A stretch of DNA of 64,000 nt from Isoetes taiwanensis (Eukaryota; Streptophyta; Lycopodiopsida; Isoetales; Isoetaceae). The first letter of the stretch is position 1, and every line of letters starts with the position of its first letter. Under the pieces are notes generated by a model. The model was given only the letters and a program-made list of their open reading frames with translations. It made no database searches and was not told the origin of the DNA. Location of the stretch: assembly GCA_021234155.1 (NCBI GenBank), contig JAJEKV010000071.1, positions 186,001 to 250,000 on the forward strand, written 5' to 3'. Of the stretch, positions 1 to 10,597 are shown piece by piece. Both the position numbers and the translations under genes were made by a program.

Positions 1-746
1 TTCTAAGGTCTGGTAACTCAGTACAACCATTTCACTATCTCAACGAAATCACACTCTTTCTCATGTTGTTGTTGCAGTTATTCTAAATAAACCAATAGCA
101 AATTATCTGCAAATATCTCAAACTTTAGTTGTAGCTTCCACAAAATTTGATTATTAGCAGTTTAAAAACCATTTGGCTATCAAGTATGCAACTATAGAAT
201 TAAACAATACAAGCCCAACTTCCATACTGCAGCAGCCTACGTCCGTCACCTTAATTCTGACAATGAACTGCCTTAACTATCTATTTCATTTACCTTCCAC
301 TGTGATGTTAGCAAACTGGCTCATGAGAGGGTGCTCTTGCTGCTCCTAAGAGTCTGGTAATGCCAGCAGCGATTGAATTTGAGGGGCACGAGCGGCCTTA
401 CAATGACAACACTCTATAACCAATGGTATTATTAAGGCTCGTATAGCAAGGCCTATTCGTCATGATCTACTTAAACAATTGTTGTTCAGAGTTGTTATTT
501 CCTATCAAGCTGCGTTTTGAATGATCCAGAGTTAGCTCGCATGTTTCTAGAGACCCCTCTCTTTGCAGAATATCGCAGGGCTCGGCAATAAGTTCTCCCA
601 TCTATTTGTATTGCGCCCCATGCTCCTAGTTCAACTTCTATATCAATGGATGTCTCTCGCCCCTATTTTTTCATTTACTTCTATTCCAGATGCAGTTCCC
701 ACACCTCAATTACTAGAAGAGCCGAATTTCCTTCTACTTACCTAGA
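1..746. other. No gene recognised; 5' flank of LINE
   Basis: I see no convincing reading frame or RNA gene here. The stretch from about 560 may be the decayed upstream part of the LINE that becomes recognisable at 747, but nothing diagnostic is visible. Confidence 0.4.
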
Positions 747-2360
747 ATGGATGCTCAATTTGTGTACCTCCAAGAACACAAGTGTCACGAGGGAGATGTT
801 TCAAAGCTCGCAGAAATGATTGGTCGATGCTTTAATGTTCTCATTGCAGTGGGGTTGCTTATAGCAGGGGTTGCTATAGCATGGCCTCCGTCCTTGTCAA
901 TCATCTTCACTCAAACTGATTGTTTTGGTCATTGGACACTGATTGTGGGGCAAGAACATGAGGTTAAGTATGGTCTAATCAATATCTATGCTCATAACAA
1001 ACCCCTTTAGAGAGATTTATTATGGGTTTCTTTGCGGAGCAAGGTTCTTAGCTTAGGCCAAGACATTTTCTAGCTTCTTGTTGGGATGGTAGAAGTGAAG
1101 TCCAATCGGTTGGGGGCTACATCCACTGTGGTATCTGGATTTGAGTGCCAACTGTGGCTTCACTTGCTCCATGATTGCAATCTCATGGAACTTGGTAAAG
1201 GTGCCTTTACTTGGTGCATTCGTCAGACTAGTGAGGGTCTAATAAGCTCTAGAGGCTACTTGAATGCAGCTGCAGCCTGAGCACTTCTAGGTCTTTCTTA
1301 GTCCTGCCTTTGAGACAATTCAATTTCAGACCATCATCCACAACTCCTCTTAGATGTGCCTTTGTGCAACATTGTCCAGGTCGAACATGTTTTCATCTGA
1401 ATGTAAAGTTCTTGAAATTGCAGACTTCCAGGAAGCTTGCAAGGGCATTTGGGCAACTGCCTTTAGCTGACATAAACGGATGGATGTTATTGGATGCACT
1501 CGTAATAATAAAAGGTTTTGTTAGACAGTGGGGTCGAGAATCTGCAGCGGTAAGTTGTACTTTATTGGAAACTTTGTATCACGATCTTCTCCTTTACCCA
1601 CAGGGAATCCTCCTACGGGTTTATGATTCAGATATTCTAACACAGATTCAAGTTCTAAAAGAGGAGCAAATCCAACAGAAAAACACTAAGGCAGGTTTAC
1701 AGTGGTTTCATGATGGAGATTGTTATACGGCTTCTTCTTTCGTGTAGCTAAGCGACATCCCATGATGTTAGATATGTCTTTATTATGCCTATCAGATGGT
1801 CCAGTGCTTTTGGAGCCAACGGAACTCAAATAGTATTTGCACATCTGCTTCTAGATATCTACCTTTCTAAGCAGAAATGCGGGAGGTAGTGTTGTCTAGA
1901 ATTTCTCCCATCGTTTTTGAGGAACCGCATCTATCAATAGATAATGTCATAACTGCTATTGATCTGTGCTCGTCAATCTTTCCACTGAAAAAGGGCATAT
2001 GTCCAAGGTTGGATGGTATACTGATTGAGTTCTTTCAAGAATATTGGTTTAAATTCCACCCTTTCGATTGTGTATTGCATCGAGTGGATCTTGCTGCTTT
2101 TCATGCTCAGCAGGAATGGTTGGAGCAAGATGTATGAATGTTTTTTGTGACTTTGTCGATCCACTGTGTTGGATAAAATTTTGAACATAGGTGCCATCTC
2201 GTTGATCCCTAAGGTAAAAGATTCCCAGATTGTTTCAAACTAGCAATCAATCACTTTGTTGTCCTTAGTGTATAAAATCTTTGCCAAGGCTTTTGCGGAG
2301 TACGTGAAGGACATTTTTTATGATTCTATTTCTAAAACTCAATCAGGACCGAAGAGATGC
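747..2360 (+). pseudogene. LINE (L1-type) fragment: endonuclease and start of RT
   Basis: Decayed non-LTR retrotransposon reading frame, broken by many stops and shifts. Near 750-1010 it reads like an endonuclease start (VYLQEHKCHEGDVSKLAEMI, later INIYAHNKPL). 1086-1280 resembles the GDFN-to-TW part of such endonucleases (GAFTWCIR). 1380-2200 runs into the linker and RT entry, with KKGICPRLDGILIEFFQEYW, the degenerate counterpart of the family's G-x-DG-x-x-x-EFF block. The frame stops at 2360, where an LTR element is inserted, and resumes at 5376. A second copy of 1390-2230 lies at 54,535-55,314. The product would have been a nicking endonuclease and reverse transcriptase; it cannot be functional now. 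Confidence 0.75.
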
Positions 2361-3126
2361 TGATATGGAGCAAGCATGGGGGAGTGGTCCACGGCGAATG
2401 GGTTATTGGAATTATGGCAAATACTATGTAAATGTTATTCCTAAGGCCACCTAATAATATAAAGGGGCATAGGATAACATAGCATTTGGATGTGAAGAAC
2501 CATTGATATTTATGGACGGGGTCGAGGCACTATCATTGGGATGGTTATTGGTTGAGAAAAAGATCATAGGCAATGTCCCATATGATAAGTCATATAATCT
2601 AATTAAAGGCAAGGAGATATTTTGAGAAAAAGGCAATTGCCTGCTAAAAAAAGGCTAAAGTCGCAGAGAGATCTATAAATAGAACCGATCAGTTGGACAT
2701 ATCTCCGCAACCAGAGCTTCGATTGAAGCGACCTTTACCTCGTTGGAACTGGCTCGGAGTCTAGTTTCTGAATTGGGGTGGCACATTCCGTACTTCATCT
2801 GGAGGCAAGAGTAATAGCCAAAAAGGTGACAAGGGGTCACAGATCACTGCCATAGCGACTTCACAGATCTGCAATTATTTTTATGATGTGTGGCTACTTG
2901 GAGTAGCTAGATTAGTCTGGAAGGCCAATAAGCCAGATGCTAGAACTTGCTATTTGCTATAGCACTTGTGTTTTGCCATAACCCAGTGGATCCGGTTGGG
3001 TGGTTAATGGTGCTGCCATATCAATTGTGCATGAATAAAGTTTCTTTAGTCCGGTGTTCTATTATTTCATTATGGTTCTATGATTCTGTGTTGCCACAAC
3101 TTCCCAAATATACATGAATTGTATCA
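2361..3126 (+). repeat. 5' LTR
   Basis: It begins TGATATGGAG and ends GAATTGTATCA. A TATA-like box, TATAAATA, sits at about 2674-2681, a plausible start of transcription inside the LTR. It differs from the right LTR only at scattered positions and small indels, for example near 2684. Confidence 0.93.
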
Positions 3127-3128
3127 AG

Positions 3129-3140
3129 TGGTATCAGAGC
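3129..3140 (+). promoter_or_regulatory. Primer-binding site (initiator Met tRNA)
   Basis: TGGTATCAGAGC, the standard complement of the plant initiator methionine tRNA 3' end, starts two bases after the left LTR. It fixes the LTR boundary and the strand of the element. Confidence 0.9.
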
Positions 3141-3574
3141 GGAGGTTTGCGATTCTTTTGGGAACCAAAGGGCAATGGGATCACCAGTGGAATTTGGACT
3201 CACTAATCTGTGAGAGGAATTAAAGAGATCAGAAACGATGGAGCTAGGAATTTTCTCAGAGGGCCGTAAAGATTATCATTTTGGGTCACAAAAACAGATT
3301 TGAATTATTTTAATGGTGTAAAAGCTTTTATGCATGAAGGGAAATCATGTGGTTTCAATATTGGAGCAGTTAGTGGAACTGAGGCGGATTTGATGACTAT
3401 TGCTGCAAGCGAATTTGGAGCATCAGTAGCAGAGAAAACTCGGTGCTTTTGTGGAGAATGTTCAAAGTATATGGACCGACTTGTTGTGAACGAGTTCGAA
3501 TTATTGGAGAAACTTCTATGATCCTTTGGGGATTATGGAATAATAAGGGTGACTGCTGGGCTGTCGTGGAAAAG

Positions 3575-3647
3575 CTTGTCATGGAGACAAGTAGTTTATC
3601 GTGGAGACGAGTTATCATGGAGACAAATAGCTTGTCATGGAGACAAG
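3575..3647 (+). repeat. Short hairpin repeats with ATGGA loop
   Basis: CTTGTC-ATGGA-GACAAG is a perfect 6-bp stem with a 5-nt loop at 3575-3591 and again at 3631-3647. Two weaker copies lie between them (3597-3611 and 3612-3626). They share the loop plan of the later hairpins at 4286-4400. Confidence 0.7.
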
Positions 3648-4104
3648 TAAACCACTGCTGCAAAACATTGAGCTCTGCTTTATCATTATATCCAAACTAC
3701 CCACCATAACCTCTTGCCATCTCTAGAAGTTCATCTTGGTCATTTGAGCCAGTGTAAATTTCAACCTTTAAGCCTGAGTATGGAGAACCGCAAAAGCATC
3801 CTGCTTGGGATTGCGTAGTCAGGTCGTGGTGATCTGAGAGACTGATTGGCCGTGGGGGTCATTTATATAAATATTTGACTTGGGAAGTCATCTATATTAA
3901 CACTTGACCTTATTTGCAGGTTTATTTAGTGTTAAGCATTGGGGAGGACACTTTACGTAGAAGCTGTCAAGGATATGGACGTAAAAATTTGGATGCGGAA
4001 TCTCAAATTGTTTCCTATGGGACAGGCTTATGGGTAAAGTTCCTAAGTTGAATTTCTTTATTTGGAATAAAGAATAGATACTTTTGTTGTGTATACCCAT
4101 GGTA

Positions 4105-4285
4105 GATTAGTGACTACGATTGCAACGTAGCCGGCTTGAACATGGTATACTAGATAGGGAATGCCTCTTGGTAGATTAGTGGTTGTGACTGCAGCACAAT
4201 CGGCTTGACAAGAGAGCATAAGATGTAATTCTTGGAAGATTAGTAATTGTGGTTGCAACACAATTGGCTTGACAAAGTTACATCT
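4105..4285 (+). repeat. Degenerate tandem repeat in LTR-element interior
   Basis: About three copies of a 60-70 bp unit (GGTAGATTAGTG, then CAACACAATYGGCTTGACA) follow one another. They are non-coding and specific to the interior of the non-autonomous element. Confidence 0.7.
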
Positions 4286-4400
4286 GTATCTTGGAGATAC
4301 ACTGTATCGTGGTGGCGATACAATCAAGTAGTACCACGGAGGTACGAAAGATAATAACGTACCGCGGAGGTACAAGGGATATATCGTACTGTGGAAGTAC
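4286..4400 (+). repeat. Array of five small hairpins, mostly with a GGA loop
   Basis: Five successive inverted repeats: GTATC-TTGGA-GATAC (4286-4300), GTATCG-TGGTGG-CGATAC (4304-4321), GTACC-ACGGA-GGTAC (4331-4345), GTACC-GCGGA-GGTAC (4359-4373) and GTACT-GTGGA-AGTAC (4386-4400). The stem bases change in matched pairs, while the loop ends in GGA in four of the five. Confidence 0.8.
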
Positions 4401-4480
4401 GCGGATATCCGTAACTATTTCTGGAGTTTTGCATGGATTATAAAACTTTCAGACTGGTGATAACCATGGAGGATCCATCT

Positions 4481-4605
4481 TGAGAAGGGATGGATTGAAA
4501 TGGAGCATATCTTGAATGATCGCGGGGTGATCCTTCTTGAGAAGGGATGGACTGAAATTGAGTGTACTCGAACGATCGCGGACGATCTTCTTGAGAAGGG
4601 ATGGA
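4481..4605 (+). promoter_or_regulatory. Polypurine tract and two upstream copies
   Basis: GAGAAGGGATGGA lies immediately before the right LTR (about 4593-4605) and is the likely plus-strand primer. Copies occur at about 4482-4494 and 4539-4551. The first is followed by a near match to the LTR start (TTGAAATGGAGC), the second by a weaker one. Confidence 0.7.
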
Positions 4606-4606
4606 T

Positions 4607-5375
4607 TGATATGGAGCAAGCACGGGGGAGTGGTCCACGGCGAATGGGTTATTGGAATTATGGCAAATACTATGTAAATGTTATTCCTAAGGCCACCTAA
4701 TAATATAAAGGGGCATAGGATAACATAGCATTTGGATGTGAAGAACCATTGATATTTATGGATGGGGTCGAGGCACTATCATTGGGATGGTTATTGGTTG
4801 AGAAAAAGATCATAGGCAATGTCCCATATGATAAGTCATATAATCTAATTAAAGGCAAGGAGATATTTTAAGAAAAAGGCAACTGCCTGCTAAAAAAAGG
4901 CTAAAGTCGCAGAGAGATCTATAAATAGAACCGAAACTTCAGTTAGACATATCTCCGCAGCCAGAGCTCCGCTTGAAGCGATCTTTACCTCTTTGGAACC
5001 GGCTCGGAGTCTAGTTTCCGAATTGGGTGGCACATTACGTAGTTCATCTGGAGGCGAGAGTAATAGCCGAAAAGGTGACAAGGGGTCACAGATCACTGCC
5101 ATAGCGACTTCACAGATCTGCAATTATTTTTATGATGTGTGGCTACTTGGAGTAGCTAGATTAGTCTGGAAGGTCAATAAGCCAGATGCTAGAACTTGTT
5201 ATTTGCTATAGCACTTGTGTTTTGCCATAACCTAGTGGATCCGGTTGGGTGGTTAATGGTGCTGCCATATCAATTGTGCATGAAAAAAGTTTCTTTAGTC
5301 CGGTGTTCTATTATTTCATTATGGTTCTATGATTCTGTGTTGCCACAACTTCCCAAATATACATGAATTGTATCA
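4607..5375 (+). repeat. 3' LTR
   Basis: Partner of the LTR at 2361-3126, with the same TG and CA ends and TATAAATA at about 4920-4927. It is followed directly by the GATGC target duplication and the continuing LINE frame. Confidence 0.93.
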
Positions 5376-5922
5376 GATGCATTTTCAATAATGTGACTGT
5401 GACTGCTATATATGAGAGAATCTATTAGGCACGTCGGCAAAATCTCCGTATTGTGTATCTTAAATTTGATTTTGATTTTCGGAAGGCTTACAACAGTGTT
5501 AGCTGAATTTATGCATCTATGTATGGTCAGACTAGGTTTCGGACAAGAATTCACATATGGTGCTCTTCCATGGCGAGCCCTTAGGGATATTTTCACGTGG
5601 TCGTAGTATTCGCCAGGAATGCCCTTTAGCGCCACTACTTTTTACAATTGGTGTGGTGGTCTTGTCAGAGTTATTTACTACTGCAACAATGGAGGGCATC
5701 CTTCAAGATTTTGCTTTGGAGGATGGTACTTAGGAAGTGTTGCAATTAAATTGCAGATGACACGTTTCTCTTTTTGTTCACTAACTCTGAGAATCTAGAA
5801 GTTGCAAAACTGCTCGTAGATATAATTTCACTGGCTTCTGGTGTGCTTGTGGGGTGGCAAAATTGCACAACTCTATGGATGCTAGACACTTCAACTCCAG
5901 CATGTGTTCCAGGGAATAAATT
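5376..5922 (+). pseudogene. LINE RT, continuation after the LTR-element insertion
   Basis: The RT frame resumes at the insertion site: IFNNVTVTAIYERIY, then YLKFDFDFRKAYNSVS (the family's aspartate block before K-AY). Further on, CPLAPLLFTIGVVVLSEL matches the QGCPLSPLLF block of LINE RTs. Stops and shifts are frequent. It joins cleanly with 747-2360 once the 3 kb LTR element and one copy of its 5-bp duplication are removed, which supports both calls. Confidence 0.75.
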
Positions 5923-6485
5923 ACTAATCGCATATTTCTTATTAGCTAGAATGACTTTAGCTAAACTTGCTCGATATTAATCCCAAAACTTTCTGTGGTT
6001 TAGCTAAACTCCACACATTTTTCCTCTCATACTTTCCAGCGTTTAGCTATCCAAAAAATTTCTATAGTGTGGCCAACAGAAAATATTTAGCCAAATTACT
6101 ACTTTTTTTTTTTAATTGTTTCCACTTATTTTAATCATTTTCTTTGTAAAACAATTCTAAAATAATGCTAACTAGCAAAGTCTAGGACTCAAAATAATTT
6201 ATAATGCTAGAAACTAAACTACTAATCATATATTTCATATAAACTAGAAAGATATTAGCTAAACTAGCCCGAAAGTCATTCTAAAAGTTTCTATGGTTTA
6301 GCTAAACAATACAAAATTTCACTCTCTTACTTTCTAGCATTTGGCTAAAGAGCTCCAGAGTTATGCAGTCCCAAAAAAAGTTAAGCTAAAATTATTATTT
6401 TTTTTCCAATTTTTTCCATTTACTTTAGCCAATTTATTTTGAAAATGTGCTAAAAAATCGCCAAATAGCTAAGTTTAGCCCTTAA
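5923..6485. mobile_element. AT-rich MITE-like dimer
   Basis: Two related units of nearly 300 bp, roughly 5923-6215 and 6218-6485. Each contains the perfect palindrome GTTTAGCTAAAC (5998-6009 and 6296-6307) followed by a T-run and TTTTCCAYTTA. LINE coding similarity stops before the block and resumes after it, so it is an insertion. The superfamily is not determined. Confidence 0.55.
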
Positions 6486-6804
6486 ATTATTCCATGATGT
6501 GTTCATGATTAACCATGGAAATTGCTTGCTCATGGACAAGCCACCAAGTTATTTGGGATACCAATTGATATTCATGTCAGTACTGGAGCTGCGTGGGAAA
6601 AGATCATTAAGGGTTTGAAGAAATACCTATTTGATGGTCTACAATAAAGTTGTCCCTTGTTGGTCGCATCACAATGGCCAGATCAGTCCTCAGCAGTAGC
6701 CATGTTTATATGGCTTCATTATACATGAACTCATTGCAATAGTACAGAACTCCATATCGATTGGCACTGAGGAGGGGGTTGTGGTTAATGTTGCCCCACT
6801 TTAT
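6486..6804 (+). pseudogene. LINE RT C-terminal part
   Basis: Broken frame reading LLMDKPPSYLGYQLIF, then a segment like the GWKGKLLSxAGRxxLxxSVLxxxPxY region of plant LINEs (SLVGRI, MARSVLSSSHVYMASLYM). It continues the RT of the LINE above and is cut by another small inverted-repeat element at about 6805. Confidence 0.6.
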
Positions 6805-7115
6805 TGGCTCCTGAAATTGACTAGAGCGGCCAAGGAGGATTCGCTCAAGCGGATCCTCAGGATTCACCCAATTGAATCCTCCTTGGCTTGGAGGATTTAC
6901 TCAAGCAAATTCTTCTAGTCATAGATGTCAGTTTGTAGGCCTGCTACATGCATCGGTTGCACTTTATAGACCTGTTGCTGGGATATTTGGGCTGATTAGA
7001 TTAAAGGATTCACTCAAGCGAATCCTCATGATTCACCTACGTGAATCCTCCTACGGCTTGGAGGATTCATCTAAGCGAATCCCCCTGGTTGCTTGGGTCA
7101 ATTTTGGAAGCCGAT
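6805..7115. mobile_element. MITE-like element with roughly 45-bp terminal inverted repeats
   Basis: The left end (AAATTGAC, then GGAGGATTCGCTCAAGCG) and the reverse complement of the right end (AAATTGAC, then GGGGATTCGCTTAGATG) match over about 45 bp. More GGATTC-CTCAAGCG copies in both orientations fill the interior. No coding capacity is seen. It interrupts the LINE. Confidence 0.65.
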
Positions 7116-8290
7116 AAAAGCACTGGGTTAAGGAGGCTTGGTCCAAATGCATTCTTCCAAAATGGGCAAGCAGTCCGTCTCGGCATGATGGACTTCTCAC
7201 TGCAGGGCAAAGTCCTTATCTCAATCTTCATTTAGAATGATGAAGATGGCTTTTCTCGTTTATGCCTTCTCAAATAATCTCTTAGTCATTGTATTCCTTT
7301 AGGCAAGAAGGTCATTAAACCAGTTTTGCCTTGGGCATTGTTTCATCCCTTGCATCCTTTTCCAAATGTTTCTCCATTTCTACGTGGATTACTGGCACCG
7401 CGGGATGTAATCAGACATCTTTTTTGACCATGCCCTTCCATCCATTCCCTAATGCGCAAATTCTGTAGTGGTGGGCACCACTGCCATAAAACCTCTCAGC
7501 ACTTCACTTGTTGTCAGCTGTCCATTCCCTTACACAGAAACAATGTGTTCTTGTAGGTCTTCTTTCTATTTAAGAATGGTATGGAAGTGGTCGCCTACTG
7601 TCTTGATTTGAGTTTCAGACAAAATTTCCGCTCTCCCATTAAGATGTGTCTGTCTGAGAGAAGTTAACAGAAAATCTTCCTCTTATGGTAGAAGTTGATA
7701 TCATAGAAAGGTTGGTTTGGGACTTCCACGATGATATTCGCAAAGGCAAGGATCTTGTCAGCTCCATATATCGTATTCCCTTAGCTCCGCAGCTCCTTCA
7801 ATTGCCAAATGGGTGGCATTTGCAGATTCTAGAATCCATTCGGGTTCATACATAGCATTGGTATTGGGATACGTTGCTCCATCCCAAAGTGTCTGTTTTT
7901 TGGTGGCAAGTTATGTATAGGTGCCTGCGTATCAATGCTTTGAGGCATCGTTATGATCTTGGCCAATATGCCTGCTCTGCCTTTCAGATGTTGAGACTAT
8001 TGAGCATTGTCTCTTTACTTATCCAGAAGTTCAACCAAGCATGGTCCTAGCTACAAGGTTGTCAATGTGTCCTCTTAACTTTCTACCTTGTTGTATGGCA
8101 TTTCATCTTGGTTTTGATTGGCTCCTGTTGTCAATCTGGGACCATCGAAGATAACCAAATTTTCTATGGCATTTATTCATCTGCTCATCAAGTCATTGTT
8201 GTAGCCCAGGCTAAGATACTAATGGCTTATAGACGTTCCTCCCTAGAGTCAGAAGTAAAAGACTGTATTTGGGTTTAATACTTTCAAATT
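7116..8290 (+). pseudogene. LINE 3' part with RT zinc-binding domain
   Basis: Near 7690-8100 the translation reads WDFHDDIRKGKDLVSSIYRI, then HPKVSVFWWQVMYRCLRINA, LRHRYDLGQYACSAF and a Glu/His-rich end. This is the plant LINE zinc-binding segment that follows RT (PKVxxFxW, L-R, C-x-x-C, E-x-x-H). It is frameshifted and non-functional. 8100-8260 matches the minus-strand fragment at about 9120-9470. Confidence 0.65.
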
Positions 8291-8294
8291 AACT

Positions 8295-8400
8295 CTTACA
8301 ACTAGTCTCTTGGTTTAGTAGCTAGTCTATTTGGTTAGCAATTAAGAGATCTTGTGTTCAAGTATTTGGGGTCTGTCATATGCCCTCATTGTCCTCATTG
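8295..8400 (+). repeat. Possible tRNA-derived SINE head
   Basis: TTGGTTTAGTAGC resembles a pol III A box and TTGTGTTCAAGT a B box. A similar block (RAGAGRTCTTGTGTTCAAGT) occurs in reverse at about 43,050-43,090. A SINE is plausible; the sequence could also be part of the LINE 3' end. Confidence 0.4.
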
Positions 8401-8625
8401 ATACTGCTTGTGTAGCATGATGTAAAAATACTATCTATCTATTGCCTATGTAGCATGATGTAAAAATACTATCTATCTATTTATCTATTGGAGTATGCCT
8501 ACGTCCTCATTGATACTGCCTATGTAGCATGATGTAAAAATACTATCTATCTATTTATCTATTGGAGTATGCCTACGTGGCATGACGTAAAAATACTATC
8601 TATCTATCTATTGAAGTATACAATG
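8391..8625 (+). repeat. Tandem tail repeats ending in (TATC)n
   Basis: Four copies of a unit containing GTAGCATGATGTAAAAATAC followed by ATCTATCTATT, with two longer copies including CTATTGGAGTATGCCTACG. The same tail occurs inverted near 14,765-14,812, so this is the 3' terminus of a retroposon family. Confidence 0.75.
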
Positions 8626-8860
8626 CTTCAGGCTCGTGTTCCAGAGGCATCTTCTTGCACTTACACAGATGGATGAGATATTTACATTGTATAATTTTAA
8701 CTCTTGTGATTAATAAACTTTTTGTCATCCTTCAAAAAAAAGAGGATATAAAAATAAAAGGTATCATATATTTGTCATCAAGAAATACACGTCATAAAAC
8801 GAGATTGAAAACACCCAAAGGCCCGAAAAGGAACTCTTATACACAACTAAAAACTCTTAT

Positions 8861-8983
8861 ACACAAACAAAATTTGGCTGAGGCCTACATAGTTCTGACT
8901 TGCAAAAACTTTTGTACACAAACAAAAATTGGCTCAGGCTTGCATAGTCCAAACAAAAATTGGCTCAGGCTTTCATAGTCCTA
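8861..8983 (+). repeat. Three-copy short tandem repeat
   Basis: Three copies of about 31-35 bp with core AACAAAAATTGGCTCAGGC then CATAGTCC, at about 8861, 8918 and 8953. No gene is evident. Confidence 0.6.
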
Positions 8984-9119
8984 AAGTGTTTTGCTCCATG
9001 GCATTATTAGCTGCCTTTAAAAGTAGAAACTACACAATGTACATATGTCATCTAGTTGTGTAACCACAAGAAGATGCCACTAGAAAACGAGCATGAAGCA
9101 CTGTTTGCTTACTCTAGTA

Positions 9120-9475
9120 GAGGAAACTAGATGTATGAATTAATTTGAAGATAATGAAGCCAAATACGGTCCTTCGCGTCTAACTCAACTCAAAGGAGAA
9201 ACATCTATAAGCCATCAGTATCTTAACATGGAGGCTACAGCATTAAAACCATGTGTAGATGAGTAAATGCCATAGAAACTGTGGTGTTTGCGATGCACCC
9301 AAATTGAACACCCAACTAGAGCCAAGATGAAATGCCTTCTGTCTAGCGAGGGGCCATTCATCTGGGCAAGAAACCAAGAGGGCGAGGTATCTACCCAGTG
9401 CATTGTTTAATAAACCTTATAGCCAAGGCCATCCTGATGGAACTTCTGGACAAGTGAAGAGATTATTAAAATTTA
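9120..9475 (-). pseudogene. LINE 3' fragment, second copy
   Basis: The reverse strand matches 8100-8280: TTCTATGGCATTTACTCATC, then ATGGCTTATAGA and GTATTTGG. It is the distal, mostly untranslated end of the same LINE family, inserted in opposite orientation. No intact frame. Confidence 0.6.
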
Positions 9476-10597
9476 TTAGTTGCCTTCTGTTAGAAACCAA
9501 TAAGATAAAAAACGCAATGGTAATAGTAATTTACTACTTGTAGATGTTGAGCTGCCTTACTATTTCCAAACCTAAATTCTAATACCCTACTCCTAAACCC
9601 AAACCGAAATCTCCATGTTGGACAATGATTTTATGTAATGATTTGGTTGGTCAAATGATGTTGGTTCACTCAATTGAAGTTGATGTAGTTTTCAAGTATC
9701 TTACGTACAAAAAGTATTCTAATCTACTAATATACAAGAACTACCATTGGGTGTTTATGGGAATGAGTAAGTGTCCCATACTCCTTGGACAATATCAATT
9801 CTCTATTATATTTGTTAACATTATTTAACATTTTGTGTAACATTGTGCATAGCATTGTTGTATTTTTATAAGATGAATGAAATGCTATAAGGCCCAGTTT
9901 CCACAAGGCCAAAAACGGCCTAGACTTGGAAGCCAGGTTGCACCAAAATCCGTTCCCATGCACTGACCCGACCTTGGCGCCTACGTGGCCCAATCGGAAG
10001 GGGGGCTACCGTTCTGGGCGACCCTGGCCAGGCTACTGCCGGTGACACGAGCATACATATTAATTCAATCGTTGTGAACAAAAGGACCCAATGATGACTT
10101 TGTAAAGACTTGCACTATGCTCTAAGTGCAAAAAAAGCTCATGCAAAGAGTGCCACTGTCAACATCTCCCATGTAACTTTAGGTCATGCTTCATGAATAA
10201 GCCCCAAAAATTGTTGTTCGAAGATTGTACGAAAGGCACATGCCTAATGCATATGCGCGCAAAGCATAAGCCTAAATGAAAAAAGCTTGCCTGCTTTTTT
10301 GAAAAACTAGATTTGAAATCTAAAGTGTTCCCCACTGAAACAGTTTTTGATATCCACTAGAATTGATGACATGGCTAAGGCAGCGCCAATCTTCATCAGT
10401 TAGATCAAGTTATAGTGTTGTTAGAAACAAAAGAAGATCTGAGGAGATCTGGAGCTATAGAACAAATGCAAAGCAGAAAAGTTTTGTACATTTGCAGAGA
10501 ACCTGAAAGGAAAAAGTCAATGAGAAGTCAAGTTGCAAGCAAGTAATATTCAATTCAGAATGTACATACATGACTTTCAGAAGGTCCTCCCTCTGCG
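9476..10597. other. Intergenic, 3' side of HMGB gene
   Basis: No gene seen. It contains the HMGB 3' flank and AT-rich sequence. No recognisable repeat boundaries. Confidence 0.5.

Larger units (their letters stand above)
2361..5375 (+). mobile_element. Complete non-autonomous LTR retrotransposon with TSD
   Basis: Two near-identical 766-769 bp LTRs (2361-3126 and 4607-5375) begin TGATATGG and end in CA. The element is flanked by a perfect 5-bp target duplication, GATGC (2356-2360 and 5376-5380). A 12-base primer-binding site complementary to initiator Met tRNA lies two bases after the left LTR. The internal region is only about 1.5 kb and shows no gag, protease, integrase or RT, so the element must have been mobilised by a partner. 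The PBS is common in Copia and Ty3 elements, so the superfamily is not settled. It inserted into the LINE RT frame, which reads on after the right LTR. High LTR similarity suggests a relatively recent insertion. Confidence 0.93.

Noticed and set aside
3300-3709. Short frames in the non-autonomous LTR element interior as gag
   Set aside because: No gag, zinc-knuckle or protease motif; the Trp/Met-rich part is the hairpin repeat being translated.
9540-9615. Telomere-like CCTAAACCC motifs
   Set aside because: Only one or two imperfect units; not an interstitial telomere array.
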